From Chondrosia reniformis (lineage: Eukaryota > Porifera > Demospongiae > Chondrillida > Chondrillidae): a stretch of 64,000 nt of DNA. Position numbers and translations under genes: made by a program. Location: the NCBI GenBank assembly GCA_947172415.1, contig OX359195.1:7309001-7373000 (forward strand), in the 5' to 3' direction. Shown piece by piece: positions 49,415 to 60,072 of this stretch. The notes below the pieces were generated by a model, which saw only the letters and a list, made by a program, of their open reading frames with translations, did not search any database and was not told the DNA's origin. Each line of letters begins with the position of its first letter. Positions within the stretch are counted from its first letter, which is position 1.

Positions 49415-50003
49415 ATTGGTAGACACCTGAATACATTTAACTGTTGTGTTAGTGCTTGCTGGTGCTTAGAACAAAAAGTGACATAAGCACTGGCAAGCTT
49501 AGTTGGCAGACACCTGGACCCCCTTAACTGTCAGTTTTGGGCTTGCCGGTGCTTTTTTTTTAAAGCAAAAAGTGACTTAAGCACCGGGAAGCTTATAAGA
49601 TGGGTGTAGGACTGTTGGCAGACACCTGGACCCCCTTAACTGTCAGTTTTGGGCTTGCCGGTGCTTAGAGCAAAAAGTGACTTAAGTACCGGGAAGCTTA
49701 TAAGATGGACGCAGGACAGTTGGCAGACACCTGGACCCCCTTAACTGTCAGTTTTGGGCTTGCGGTGCTTAGAGCAAAAAGCAACTTAAGCACCGGGAAG
49801 CTTACAAGATGGGCATAGGACAGTTGGCAGACAACGGGACCCCCTTAACTGTCAGTTTTAGGCTTGCCAGTGCTTAGAGCAAAAGGTGACTTAAGCACCA
49901 GCAAGCTTATAAGATGGGTGTAGGACAGTTGGCAGATACCTGGACCCCCTTAACTGTCAGTTTTGGGCTGGTCAGTGCTTAGAGGAAAAAGTGACTGAAG
50001 CAC
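49415..50003. repeat. ~105-bp tandem repeat, about 5.5 copies
   Basis: The block GTTGGCAGACACCTGGACCC recurs at about 49503, 49615, 49720, 49824 and 49929; spacings are 104-105, the first 112 because of an extra T-run. An inverted motif inside each unit (CCGGTGCTTAGAGC against TTAAGCACCGGGAAGC) could form a hairpin. It follows the ARSA 3' end by about 390 bases. No coding frame. Confidence 0.93.
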
Positions 50004-50007
50004 CGGT

Positions 50008-50341
50008 ATACCAAATTAATGTATGGTGAGAGATAGGGCAAATGTGAAGATTTAGGAAAATTTCAAATTCTCATTTGAAATGTTTCATAAATGTCTGTGA
50101 ATACTGACACCAAGTTTTAGCTTTATATCTTTCCATTTGACAGAGTTAGAGCACCAAATGTCCATTAATATACTGGAATACCAAATTAATGTATAGTGAG
50201 AGATAGGGCAAATGTAACGATTTACAAAAAATTCAAATTCTCATTGGTAATGTTTCATACATGTATTTGAATGCTGACATTAAGTTTTAGCTTCATATCT
50301 TTCCATTTGACAGAGCTACAGCACTCTAATGTACATTAAAT
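50008..50341. repeat. 170-bp tandem satellite, left block (2 copies)
   Basis: Units start at CCAAATTAATGTATGGTGAG (about 50011 and 50181, exactly 170 apart) and carry CTTTCCATTTGACAGAGTTA. The same family continues at 51405-52475. It directly abuts the 105-bp array. Confidence 0.93.
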
Positions 50342-51404
50342 TTCTTCTATGCAACCTTAAATGGTGTAGCATATATATCGTGCGATACTATTATGCAAAT
50401 TATCGGCATACGAAGTTAAAATGTTTTGACATGAATGGGGCAACTAGAAACACGCAGGAACAGTCCAGAACGCAGCTGTCAGAAGGTCTTTACATAGAGA
50501 CAGGTAGCCATTATGCTATTACTGCAATTGAGATTGAGTGGGGCTGGTTATACCAGTTTACGTTCATATCGGAACACCTCTCGCTAAAATCGTTTCTACA
50601 TGGGACCAGAAAAGTTGGTCTCCTCCGCCAATCAAGACACTTACAGGATTCTATCCATTTTTCCCAGTTTCTAGATGAACCACGAATACTGGATATACCT
50701 TTAAAATGGCTTGGAACGATGCACTCATCCCGAATTAACTTGATATAATTTGACTACATTTTTCTCGCAAATACCCTATTCTTAAGTATGGAATTGCGCC
50801 AACCACAACCGTTTTCTTTCGAAATTTTGTGGTTTAAATAGAGGCAAAAAACCTTATAAAGTAGGCCTACCTGGACACATCTCTATGGTGGTAGCGGTTC
50901 CCATAGAGGTTGGTAGCGCTTAGACTCTGAAGCTGTCTCCTAATCGGTTGGTGCCATAGAGACGTGCTCACCAATAATCCGGATTTCGGGGGGGTTCCAC
51001 GTAATGTGGGATTGGCATCTGATATCTTAGGATTCATATGAGTCGGCCATATCGAGAAGAACTGGTTCTTCTCACGCAAGTGACACCCAAAGCTCAACTC
51101 GGCAGAGCGTTACCACCGATCCCGGCCTCTGAGCGTCGTGGATGGTAGCGTTCGGTATGGTCCAACTTTTTTTCTTTGGAGTTTCGTTGGCCGTCGATCG
51201 GCAAAATTTCACTTTAACGACATCCATATAATATATGTGGATAGATACTGCATCAACAACAATCAAGTACTACACAGTGCATATCCATGTGTATAAGAAA
51301 TTTTTCAAAGAGTTCTATTTTTTTCAGAAATATATACAGTACCGCATTTTCACTCTTACACCTACTAAAGGTCGGCCATTTATAGTATTACGCAATTAGG
51401 GTTA
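50342..51404. other. ~1.06-kb non-repetitive insertion inside the 170-bp satellite
   Basis: This separates two blocks of the same satellite. A 50329-50748 plus frame shows no family resemblance. From about 50870 to 51200 the sequence is GC-richer and has inverted pieces (CTCTATGG near 50882, CCATAGAG near 50900 and CCATAGAGA near 50953), so folding is possible. I found no terminal repeats, target duplication, tRNA boxes or conserved motif. It could be a decayed mobile element or a non-coding gene. Confidence 0.45.
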
Positions 51405-52475
51405 GTTAATGTATGATGAGATATAAGGTAAATTTTTGTAGAAATCAAAATTTCTAAAACTGTTTGTAAATGTGTCATACATGTCTGTGAAGGTAGATAC
51501 CAAGTTTAAGCTTCATATTTTTCCATTTGACAGAGTTAGAGCACCAAATGTCCATTAATATACTGGAATACCAAATTAATGTATGGTGAGAGATAGAGCA
51601 AATGTAAAGATTTTTGAAAATTTCAAATTCTCATTGGAAATGTTTCATACATGTCTGTGAATGCAGACACTAAGTTTGTGCTTCATATTTTTCCATTTGA
51701 CAGAGTTAGAGCACCAAATGTACATAAATATACTGGAATACCAAATTAATGTATGGTGAGAGATAGGGCAAATGTAAAGATTTTTTGAAAATTTCAAATT
51801 CTCCTTGGAAATGTTGCATATATGTCTGTGAATGCTGACATCACGTTTTAGCTTCATATCTTTCCATTTGACAGAGTTAGAGCACCAAATGTACATTTAT
51901 ATACTGGTATACCTATGGTGAGAGATAGGGCAAATGTAAAGATTTAGGAAAATTTCAAATTCTCATTTGAAATGTTTCATAAATGTCTGTGAATGTTGAC
52001 ACCAAGTTTTAGATTCATATATCTTTCCATTTGACAGAGTTAGAGCACCAAATGTACATTAATATACTGGAATACCAAATTAATGTATGGTGAGAGATAG
52101 GGCAAATGTAAAGATTTATGAAAATTTCAAATTCTCATTGGAAATGTTTCGTTCATGTCTGTGAATGCTGACACCAAGTTTGAGCTTCAAATCTTTCCAT
52201 TTGACAGAGTTAGAGCACCAAATGTACATTTATATATTGGTATACCAAATTAATGTATAGTGAGAGATAGGGCAAATGTAAAGATTTATGAAAATTTCAA
52301 ATTCCCATTGGAAATGTTGTATATATGTCTGTAAATGCTGACATCAAGTTTTAGCTTCATATCTTTCCATTTGACAGAGTTAGAGCACCAAATGTCCATT
52401 AATATACTGGTATACCAAATTAATGTATGGTGAGAGATAGGGAAAATGTCAAATTCTCATTGGAAATGTTTCATA
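51405..52475. repeat. 170-bp tandem satellite, right block (~6 copies)
   Basis: Unit starts at about 51571, 51741, 52074, 52245 and 52415 are 170-171 apart; one unit near 51911 lost about 15 bases at its start.  The first unit (from about 51405) is diverged, and the last is truncated by an internal deletion. The array ends about 130 bases before the SUGCT start codon. Confidence 0.93.
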
Positions 52476-52601
52476 TATGTCTCTGAGGTGCTTATCGATG
52501 TACTGGTATACTTATATAATGTAATTTTATTCTTATAAATATAAATATAATACATGTATAAGTACGTACATACCGGTACTCTAGCCACTGCGAATTTTAA
52601 A

Positions 52602-55218
52602 ATGGCGGCCAGTGCTCCTAGTTGCACTAGAAGAGTTTTTCAATTTTACTGTAGTTGTAGTAAAAACGTAAAATTTACAACTAGCAGAACATTAAGAAGC
52701 GAAAAAGAAAATTCCGCTGTTCGTGTTAAGGGTTTGCTGTCCGGTGTTCGCGTGCTGGATCTAACCAGGATCCTTGCGGGTCCCTTTGCTTCCATGTTGC
52801 TTGGAGATCTTGGGGCTGAGGTGATTAAAATAGAAAAGCCAGGTAAATAATGCACGCTCGTTAATTGTTCAAATTAATTTGTTAATATCAATTTACAGAT
52901 TATCTTTACTTCTGTGCATGCAACATGAAAGTGTATAGTTCGATTGCTTTCAGTTGCAATCTGCATCTACTTGCAGTTGAAGGAGACGACACGAGGCGCT
53001 ACGGTCCCCCCTTTCGAGGAGAAGAGAGTTTGTACTTTTGGTCCATTAACAGAAACAAAAAAGTAATCAACCAATTACACTTGACAATATGGGCGACTAC
53101 ATACTGCAGGATGTATACTTTGCTTGCTACTGCGCATGCATCTCATAAAGAAAGATGTTGCTTTGAATATCAATGAATGGTATTGTGTATTTCCATTGGT
53201 AGAGTGTTGCAGTAGATATAAAATCTAAAGTAGGTCAGGAGATTGTTCATAAGGTACGTAGTCTAGTTGGCATGTTGACTTTCTAAGGTATGAAAGTCAT
53301 GTCTCTATGTTCCAATGGTGTAGCTGGCTGGTCTATCGGACATAGTACTTGAGAATTATCCACCAGGAAAGTTCGACTCCTTTAATCTCAGTTATTCTAC
53401 TCTCTCAAAACTGAATCCCAGGTTAATATACTGTAGCATTACTGGATATGGTCCAACAGGTCCTAAAGCTGGTTACCTTGGTTACGATGTAGTAGCAGCC
53501 GCCGAATCAGGACTGATGCACATTACAGGACCCAGGGTAGGTAGAGATGGAGTCCTTCTAATTAGATGAAATATCTTTGAGATGGTTTCTCCTTGCCTAT
53601 TCTAAAGACAAAGTGATGTCAGACATTTAACCTCGGATGTTAAATCAATGTGAAGTATGAACCATCTCAAAGTGCATATCAATAAGATGCTGAATATACA
53701 ATTTATATATCACATCAGTACTCCCCCATGCATGTACTTGTAGGGCGGAGACCCGGTCAGGGTGGGTGTGGCTATGACAGACCTCTCTACTGGTCTGTAT
53801 GCCTACGGCTCCATCCTTGCATCTCTCTATGACAGAGAAAAAACAGGAAAGGGACGAAAGGTTGACTGCAATCTCATTTCAACCCAAGTAAGCTCTCGCT
53901 GTGTGTCTACATATTGGAGGAGGGCAAGTAGATTGGTTACACAATAGCCTAGTATACATGTATTTATGTACAGTACCTTAGTGATTCCCATATTTATAGT
54001 GATGCATTTTATATGTATAATATGCATATAACATGTATATACTAAATGTATATTAATATGTATAATTACATTGTGTGTATGTAGGTCTCCATGTTGACAC
54101 ATTTAGCCAGTAACTACTTGAATGCAGGCATTGAAGGGCAGCGTTGGGGAACTGGACATCAGAGTATAGTACCCTACCAGGTAGTGACAGCACATACACA
54201 CACACTATATGTACAGTATGTATATTCTATTTCTCCGAAGCCTTTCTATGTGTTTGTACTTGGTACAATATTTGTGTAACACTACCTGAGTCTACTGCTT
54301 GCAAACATTTTATTCTTGACAGGCCTTTAAGACCCAAGACTGTGGTTACATCATCATTGGAGCAGCCAACAATCAACAGTTTCAGGAATTTTGCAAAGTT
54401 GTAGATTTGCCAGATTTGATTTCAGATAGTCGCTTTTTGACCAATAGTCTTCGTGTTCAAAACAGAGATCTTCTCCTCCCAATCCTGGAAAAACGGTAGT
54501 TCCATTCATTTCTACACTTTTTTTCATAAAATTTCATGAAAGCATTTATTTGTATGATGCAATAGGTTATCAGAGAAGACCTTATCTAGATGGCTGGAAC
54601 TCTTCAAAGGGTGCCCCTTTCCCTATGGTCCTGTAAATAGTTTCAAACAAGTCTTTGAGGATCCTCAGGTGTGCTCCTAGCTTATGGGGACCTTTAGAGT
54701 AGTTTCAAAATTTCTCTTATTTCAGGTAAAGCATTTAAATTTGGTTCAGGAAATTGATCATCCGGCAGCGGGTAAAATAAAGGTTGTAGGTAGGTGCATA
54801 AGTGTAGCTATTATAATATATGTGATACCATCTCTTAGATTGCTATACTAAAAATAACATTTTTCACATTTGCACTCTATATACGCAATGTGGCCACTTG
54901 TGCTCCATATAATGTGGCCACTTGTGCTCTATATAATGTGGCCACTTGTGCTCTATATAATGTGGCCACTTGTGCTCTATATAATGTGGCCACCTTGGTA
55001 AATCTTTCTTTGTCATGTGATGCTGTGCCATTGCTTATCTCTTACCAGGTCCTGCTGTTCAATTTGGTGACGAGGAAGATGAGTCTATGTCTGGTTTGAA
55101 CGCAGAATATCTTCCACCGCCCTTATTAGGGCAGCACACAAGACAAGTACTGAGAGACTTGCTTCATTATTCTGACCAACAGATAGAAGAACTAGTAGAT
55201 AAGAATATTATACAATAA
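52602..55218 (+). CDS. SUGCT: Succinate-hydroxymethylglutarate CoA-transferase (class III CoA-transferase)
   Basis: Exons 52602-52842, 52983-53062, 53203-53253, 53324-53536, 53744-53887, 54085-54180, 54323-54495, 54566-54668, 54726-54789, 55049-55218; 444 aa. The first ~45 residues are basic and Ser/Thr-rich, consistent with a mitochondrial presequence. Then come [50 protein letters not shown]-type [18 protein letters not shown], and [15 protein letters not shown], whose Asp is the catalytic acyl carrier in this family. [12 protein letters not shown] and PPPLLGQHT close the fold. Human SUGCT moves CoA from succinyl-CoA to glutarate and related dicarboxylates in mitochondria. Intron 9 carries a 24-bp minisatellite. 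Confidence 0.96.
54888..54995. repeat. 24-bp minisatellite, ~4.5 copies, in SUGCT intron 9
   Basis: Unit ATGTGGCCACTTGTGCTCTA plus TATA, starting at 54888, 54912, 54936, 54960 and 54984. Its open frame is artefact. Confidence 0.95.
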
Positions 55219-55334
55219 TGAATGTAGTCATTAATTTCAAAATTAATATATTCTGTAAGTTCTACGTAAATTATATAGACAAAGACAGCTATTGTACATA
55301 TAGGCCCCATATGAGGTAGCCATTTTGTTATAAG

Positions 55335-58300
55335 ATGGCTGCCGTATCAAAGCGTAGTAAGAAGCAGGAGACTAAAGCAACGGAAATCATCAACACTAAC
55401 AAAATCAGTCAAACCGAAGAACCTAGATATTCTCTGAAGAGAAAGGTCTGTGATATTAAGAAACGTTTTCGATCGATCTCGAAGCATAGATCGAGATATG
55501 TAATGGTCGAAATTTGTAATTGCAACAAATAGGAAGAGAATAGCAAGCTGCGAAGATGTTGCAGTTGGATGAAGTATGTAATTCTAGTTCTCTTGGTCCC
55601 TCCTCTTGTCAACTATGCCGCTTTGTCAAGGGAGGCACGACTTCTGAGAACCAACGGTATATGTAACTGTGTATTATATATAGGATACACAATAGAGCAA
55701 CTACATGTATATGTTTCTTAACCCAGCAACAATGTTAGTAACTAATTGACTGTATTGCACTATAGTCTGATGAAATCAGACCCAAAACTTACGCAATACT
55801 TGCTAATTGCACTATGAGACTAGACATTGAAAAAGGGACTTAATTGGACAGAGCATGTGCAAAGGCTATAATAAAATATGGATATGCCAAACCTATAGTA
55901 TACATTGTATTGCATAAGTTTAGGTTCTGATTTCATCAGACTATACATTGTATTGTGTAAGTTTAGGTTCTGATTTCATCAGACTATACATTGTATTGCG
56001 TAAGTTTAGGTTCTGATTTCATCAGACTATACATTGTATTGCGTAAGTTTAGGTTCTGATTTCATCAGACTATACATTGTATGGCTGCTCACATGCACCT
56101 CTCCCTCTGATGCATGTGCAACCCAGGAGAGCTGTATGACGTGGGCTGGGGACAGAAGCTGTACCTCCACTGCATGGGCACCTCCGAACCCACTGTTGTG
56201 CTGGATGTACCAGCTGGTATGACCTCCGATGTGTGGGCGGCAGTCCAGCCCATAGTGGCCAGGCACGCCAAGGTATGAACATTCTAGAACACCATATTCC
56301 AAAATATTATGGTTATCATGCCTTTGGAGTTAAGGAAGAATAAAGAGGATAGACTTAAAACACAATTTTCTTAAATTGGTTGGGGCAAACCTAAAAAGCT
56401 TTGGATGAGGGTATCGTTCTTTCTTCCTCCAATGGGCCAAGCATATTATATCGAATACAGTTGTATAAATATGTGCTGTGTGAATGCTGTCTTTAAGGGT
56501 GCCTATTTTATTCCTGCTTATAAAGACCTGTGTATATGACAGAGGAGGATTGGGGTTTAGTGACAGAGCTTACAAGGTATGTTTTAAGTTATGTAATGTA
56601 GTAGTCATCACTGTTCTCAATGAATACATAATTAAAATGTTATTATTAATGTAATATATATACTATATAATGCAGAATACTACAGAATATGCAGGAGACA
56701 CTAGTCAAGCAGCCATGATGAGAGACCGAACTCAACCAGGCACCATTGAGAGGTACAACATCAAGCCCTTCCCTACAGCTCCAATGTAGTGAAATTCCTG
56801 TCAATACAGACTCTTTTGATTTCCTCTGCAGAATGGCCGATGATCTTCATCGTCTGTTGACACTCTCAAGCAGCCAGCCCAAACCATTTGTAATTGTAGG
56901 AGTTGAACTTAGTACACTTCTTGCTAGATTTTATGCCACTCTTTATGAAGGGTACGTGTTCAAGTAATGTGTATTCAGGAATCTCAGTTGCTACATGTGG
57001 CCATGTAGTATGTATGTCACCACATACAATTAGCCAAGGATACCATTGTATGTATGTGTATTAGTGGTTCATGGCTTGCCATATACTGGGATGGATTTGG
57101 ATTTATATAATTTAGGGTAAATAAATCCAATGTACATGCACCAGCTAATTTATGCATGAGTAATCATTTTCCTACATACTGTGTTTATTTGTTTCAACCG
57201 TGATGAATTACATGCCTATAGGAAACTACTAACCTTAGCAAGAGCTTTGGATGAAGATAACCACAGCCTTCTCTTTGTTTGTTTGTTTGTTCCACTGGGC
57301 CAGGCAGCTGTTTCTGGGAATGCCACCCTTCATTAGTGACCTCTGAGAATCGTCTGGAAGTTCTTTAAATTCTTAGATTCTTATCTTTTGCTTATTTTTG
57401 GGGTTATTTATAGGCACCAGAAATTTAAGTACATATAAATATGTATGTCTGTTTTTATGAATGTTTGTAACATTTCTCATTTACAATAGTGATGTTGATA
57501 GCTTGATATTGGTTGATCCAATGGTAGAAGACCCTTCAGTAATGGAGGAGGTGTGGATCAAGGAATGGTGAATGGCTATATTTGTATTATAATCCATCCA
57601 TCCATCCACCCATTTGCTGCTTGTGTTCCATGGTGACCCAACCCAAATTCACAGGTTGACATTTGGACGACTCAATGATTCTAGGTTTAGTTACTTAGGA
57701 TCTAGTTTATATATGTGCTGCAATACAGTATATATTATATTGTGTGCTGCAATACAATAAAATGGTTTCTTCTACATACGTATATACATACAGTAAACAG
57801 TGTTTAACTTTCCTATAATCTTTTAGAATTTTTGTGTCTAAAATGCTTAGTTCGTGGAACCTTTTTTGACGTTTTAACTAACTGGATCTTAAGGCACTCA
57901 AAAATCGAAATTGAAACCATTAATTTTCATACATTCAATTTGATGCATATACACATATGTATACGTATGTAGGCTCAAGTCACGTCTACCTCAAACTGAA
58001 CTTTTAAAGCTTACTGCTTCGTTGGGCTGGAATAGACTTGCCTTAATGCTCAAGCAAATGAAGATTTCAAATAATGAAGCTAGACTACCAGAAGACATTA
58101 AAGCCAGAAGGGTGGGCATTATATAGGAGATAACAAACAACCAATTAGACTATATCTCTTTCCTTGGTATACAGAAGTACCTACTTTGTCAGCCCAGACA
58201 TATGGCTTCTGCAGCTGATGAATATTTCTTTGTAAATGAGAGCCTAAGCCAAATGAAGACAATGTTTAGACTGAAACCGTTTCCAGAGTCCATTTCAGTC

Positions 58301-59029
58301 ACAGTCGTTACTTTTACTGCTAAAGGCAGTGACCCTTCTGACCAAGTAAGAGTTATGTGTACTTTGTATTACAAGCGCACTAGAGATTAATCCCATGTAG
58401 CCAGACCAGATAGGAAGCCATTAGGGAAAAGGGTCTGGCTATGCAGGACTACAAGGGAGAGTCTGTTGTGTGTAGGTGTAACATTAATGACTTAAGGTAT
58501 TGTTTAGATTACCGTGGAACCTGTATATGAATAGCAACTTACATGTCTAATGCAGTCAGTTCAAACAGCTAGTTCACTGGATTGGGCAGTAGTCTACTGT
58601 AGTTTCCTGGCCACAAAAATTCGAAAACTAATAAATTTATGTTTTAAGATCCTAGAGACCACTTTAGAATCTCCTGAAAAAAACTTTTGTAGTTTGTGCT
58701 AAATAAGTACTGCCAGTATTATTGACTTGAAGACTCCACACAACTCACAAACATGTACAGTTAGCATAACTCAGATTCATACATATGTACCGGTATGTTA
58801 AAAATTAAGATATTTTGTATCATGGTTCATATCTAGTTACTACTGTCTGTCCATGCAGAATTGGAGAGACAATCAAAGTAAGCTTCTGAAGCATGTTCAC
58901 AAGAATGCTTACCACAAAAAGATCTTTGCAGATAGTATTGAAATGGCTTTGTCTAATCCTCAACTCTTTGCTGAAATCATTATTCATACAATCAGAGATA
59001 GAAAGTCAAAACATCAATCCTCATTTTAA
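55335..59029 (+). CDS. Membrane-anchored alpha/beta-hydrolase-fold protein, nucleophile lost
   Basis: Exons 55335-55445, 55533-55656, 56127-56272, 56526-56576, 56676-56752, 56832-56951, 57490-57567, 57973-58111, 58175-58345, 58859-59029; 395 aa, frame closes. A basic cytosolic head (K/R/T-rich, residues 1-48) precedes one membrane segment (about 51-68, YVILVLLVPPLVNY), so type II topology is likely. The fold follows: LYLHCMGTSEPTVVLDVPAG, VWAAVQPIVARHAKTCVYDR and GGLGFSDRAY, as in bacterial-type hydrolases. At the nucleophile elbow, where GHSxG is expected, it reads VGVELSTLLARFYA, with Glu195 in place of Ser. LILVDPMVEDPS follows as the next strand. I do not recognise an orthologue name. Either it is a pseudoenzyme or it uses another residue; the final His is not assigned. 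Confidence 0.8.
55761..56073. mobile_element. MITE-like element whose right terminal repeat is expanded into a 43-bp tandem array
   Basis: The left end TATAGTCTGATGAAATCAGA, followed by CCCAAAACTTACGCAATACT (55761-55800), is mirrored by units of TTAGGTTCTGATTTCATCAG ACTATA. Four exact 43-bp units start at 55902, 55945, 55988 and 56031. An isolated piece of the left end (CATCAGACCCAAAACTTACG) also lies at 45490 in an ARSA intron. It sits in intron 2 of the hydrolase-like gene, about 50 bases before the next exon. Confidence 0.8.
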
Positions 59030-59779
59030 TAAACCATTTTTATTTTAGTGATTATTATATGTTTTGATATATCTTTACCATTGAGTATGTGTTTAATGTT
59101 ATATCATCTTTAGTGGGAGTAGGAGTGAGTATATTTGAGGTGCCTTCTCTGTGATGATATACATACACTTTTAGCACTGACCCTTGATAATATAATTGTC
59201 AAATAACAATATTTAATGGTGAAATGTACAATAATACTAACTATATGTACATATAAAAAGCTAAACAGGTCTATTTAGTCATATATACGTAAGATGTTAA
59301 CGTATGTACTATAATATACTCCTTATTGCCTACATACTCTGTGATGAAATACACTTTTGGCAATGGACTTTGTTAATTATCAAATAACAATACCAATTGT
59401 TTTTGCATACACTGAATAAAGATGTTAAATGCAAATGTACAACAATACTAACTACAGCTATAAAGCTATACTAAACATTAGTCTAGTCACATTAATAATA
59501 TGATCTTGACTCTCCTACAGATGCCTCAGTTTGATGTCTCTGTAATGTTTTCTCTGAAGATAGCTACAGTATAAGCAAAATATAACTACAGTCATGTACA
59601 TTACTGAATAGCTATCATAGTAAAATATAATTAGTGCTAATTCACTGGCCTATATGTTCTCTGTATGTACCTGCATGCTATTGATGCAAACAGAATAATA
59701 TGTCAGAAATAGATTTCCATACTCGGAAATTATGTGAATGTATTATTTGTTTTCAACTGCATACGTATGCATCACCCTA
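59030..59779. other. Intergenic AT-rich stretch between convergent genes
   Basis: Contains two diverged copies of a ~230-bp segment: TCTGTGATGA..TACACTTTT.GCA and CAAATAACAATA, with AACAATACTAACTA, at about 59150-59240 and 59338-59455. A minus-strand acceptor near 59560 (TATCTTCAG) followed by a short frame ending in TGA could be a terminal exon of the GPS protein; support is weak. Confidence 0.4.
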
Positions 59780-59954
59780 GCTAGTAAATTTTCCACTACT
59801 TATAGGTATATTGGTGACCTTTTATGTATCAACAACGAGAAATTTGAACTGTCAATTAGTGACATTTACTATCACGTTAAACGAGAAGACTTTAACTTTG
59901 ATATAGTAAATTTCCCCCATTTAGATAGTAATATTCCTAATACCCCAGCTCTCT
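59780..59954 (+). pseudogene. Reverse-transcriptase fragment, truncated and degenerate
   Basis: A plus-strand frame reads RYIGDLLCINNEKFE..SDIYYHVKREDFNFDIVNFPH, the region around the RT catalytic YxDD box and the following NFP segment of animal retroelements. The box is YIGD rather than YIDD, and about 20 residues between SDIY and the DFNFDIVNFP block are missing. Nothing of the polymerase lies upstream. The fragment runs straight into a copy of dispersed repeat family A at 59944. Confidence 0.65.
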
Positions 59955-60029
59955 CCAGGTTTAGTTCCCCTATAGGCTTCTTTACAGAATAGGCACAGCA
60001 TGTAGGAAGGTGTATTAGATTTTCCATGC
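59944..60029 (+). repeat. Diverged copy of dispersed repeat family A fused to an RT fragment
   Basis: CCAGCTCTCTCCAGGTTTAG, TTCCCCTATAGGCTTC and GGTGTATTAGATTTTCCATG match the 47184 copy with gaps. Confidence 0.55.
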
Positions 60030-60072
60030 ATATATATGTAAGTACATATGCATACTCTGTATATACACTCAC

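Noticed and set aside
50329..50748. 139-aa plus-strand frame in the satellite insertion
   Set aside because: No similarity to a known family, no splice or promoter support, and it starts inside a satellite unit.
50870..51200. tRNA or snRNA gene in the GC-richer patch
   Set aside because: No A and B box pair, no cloverleaf and no snRNA core motif could be matched by eye.
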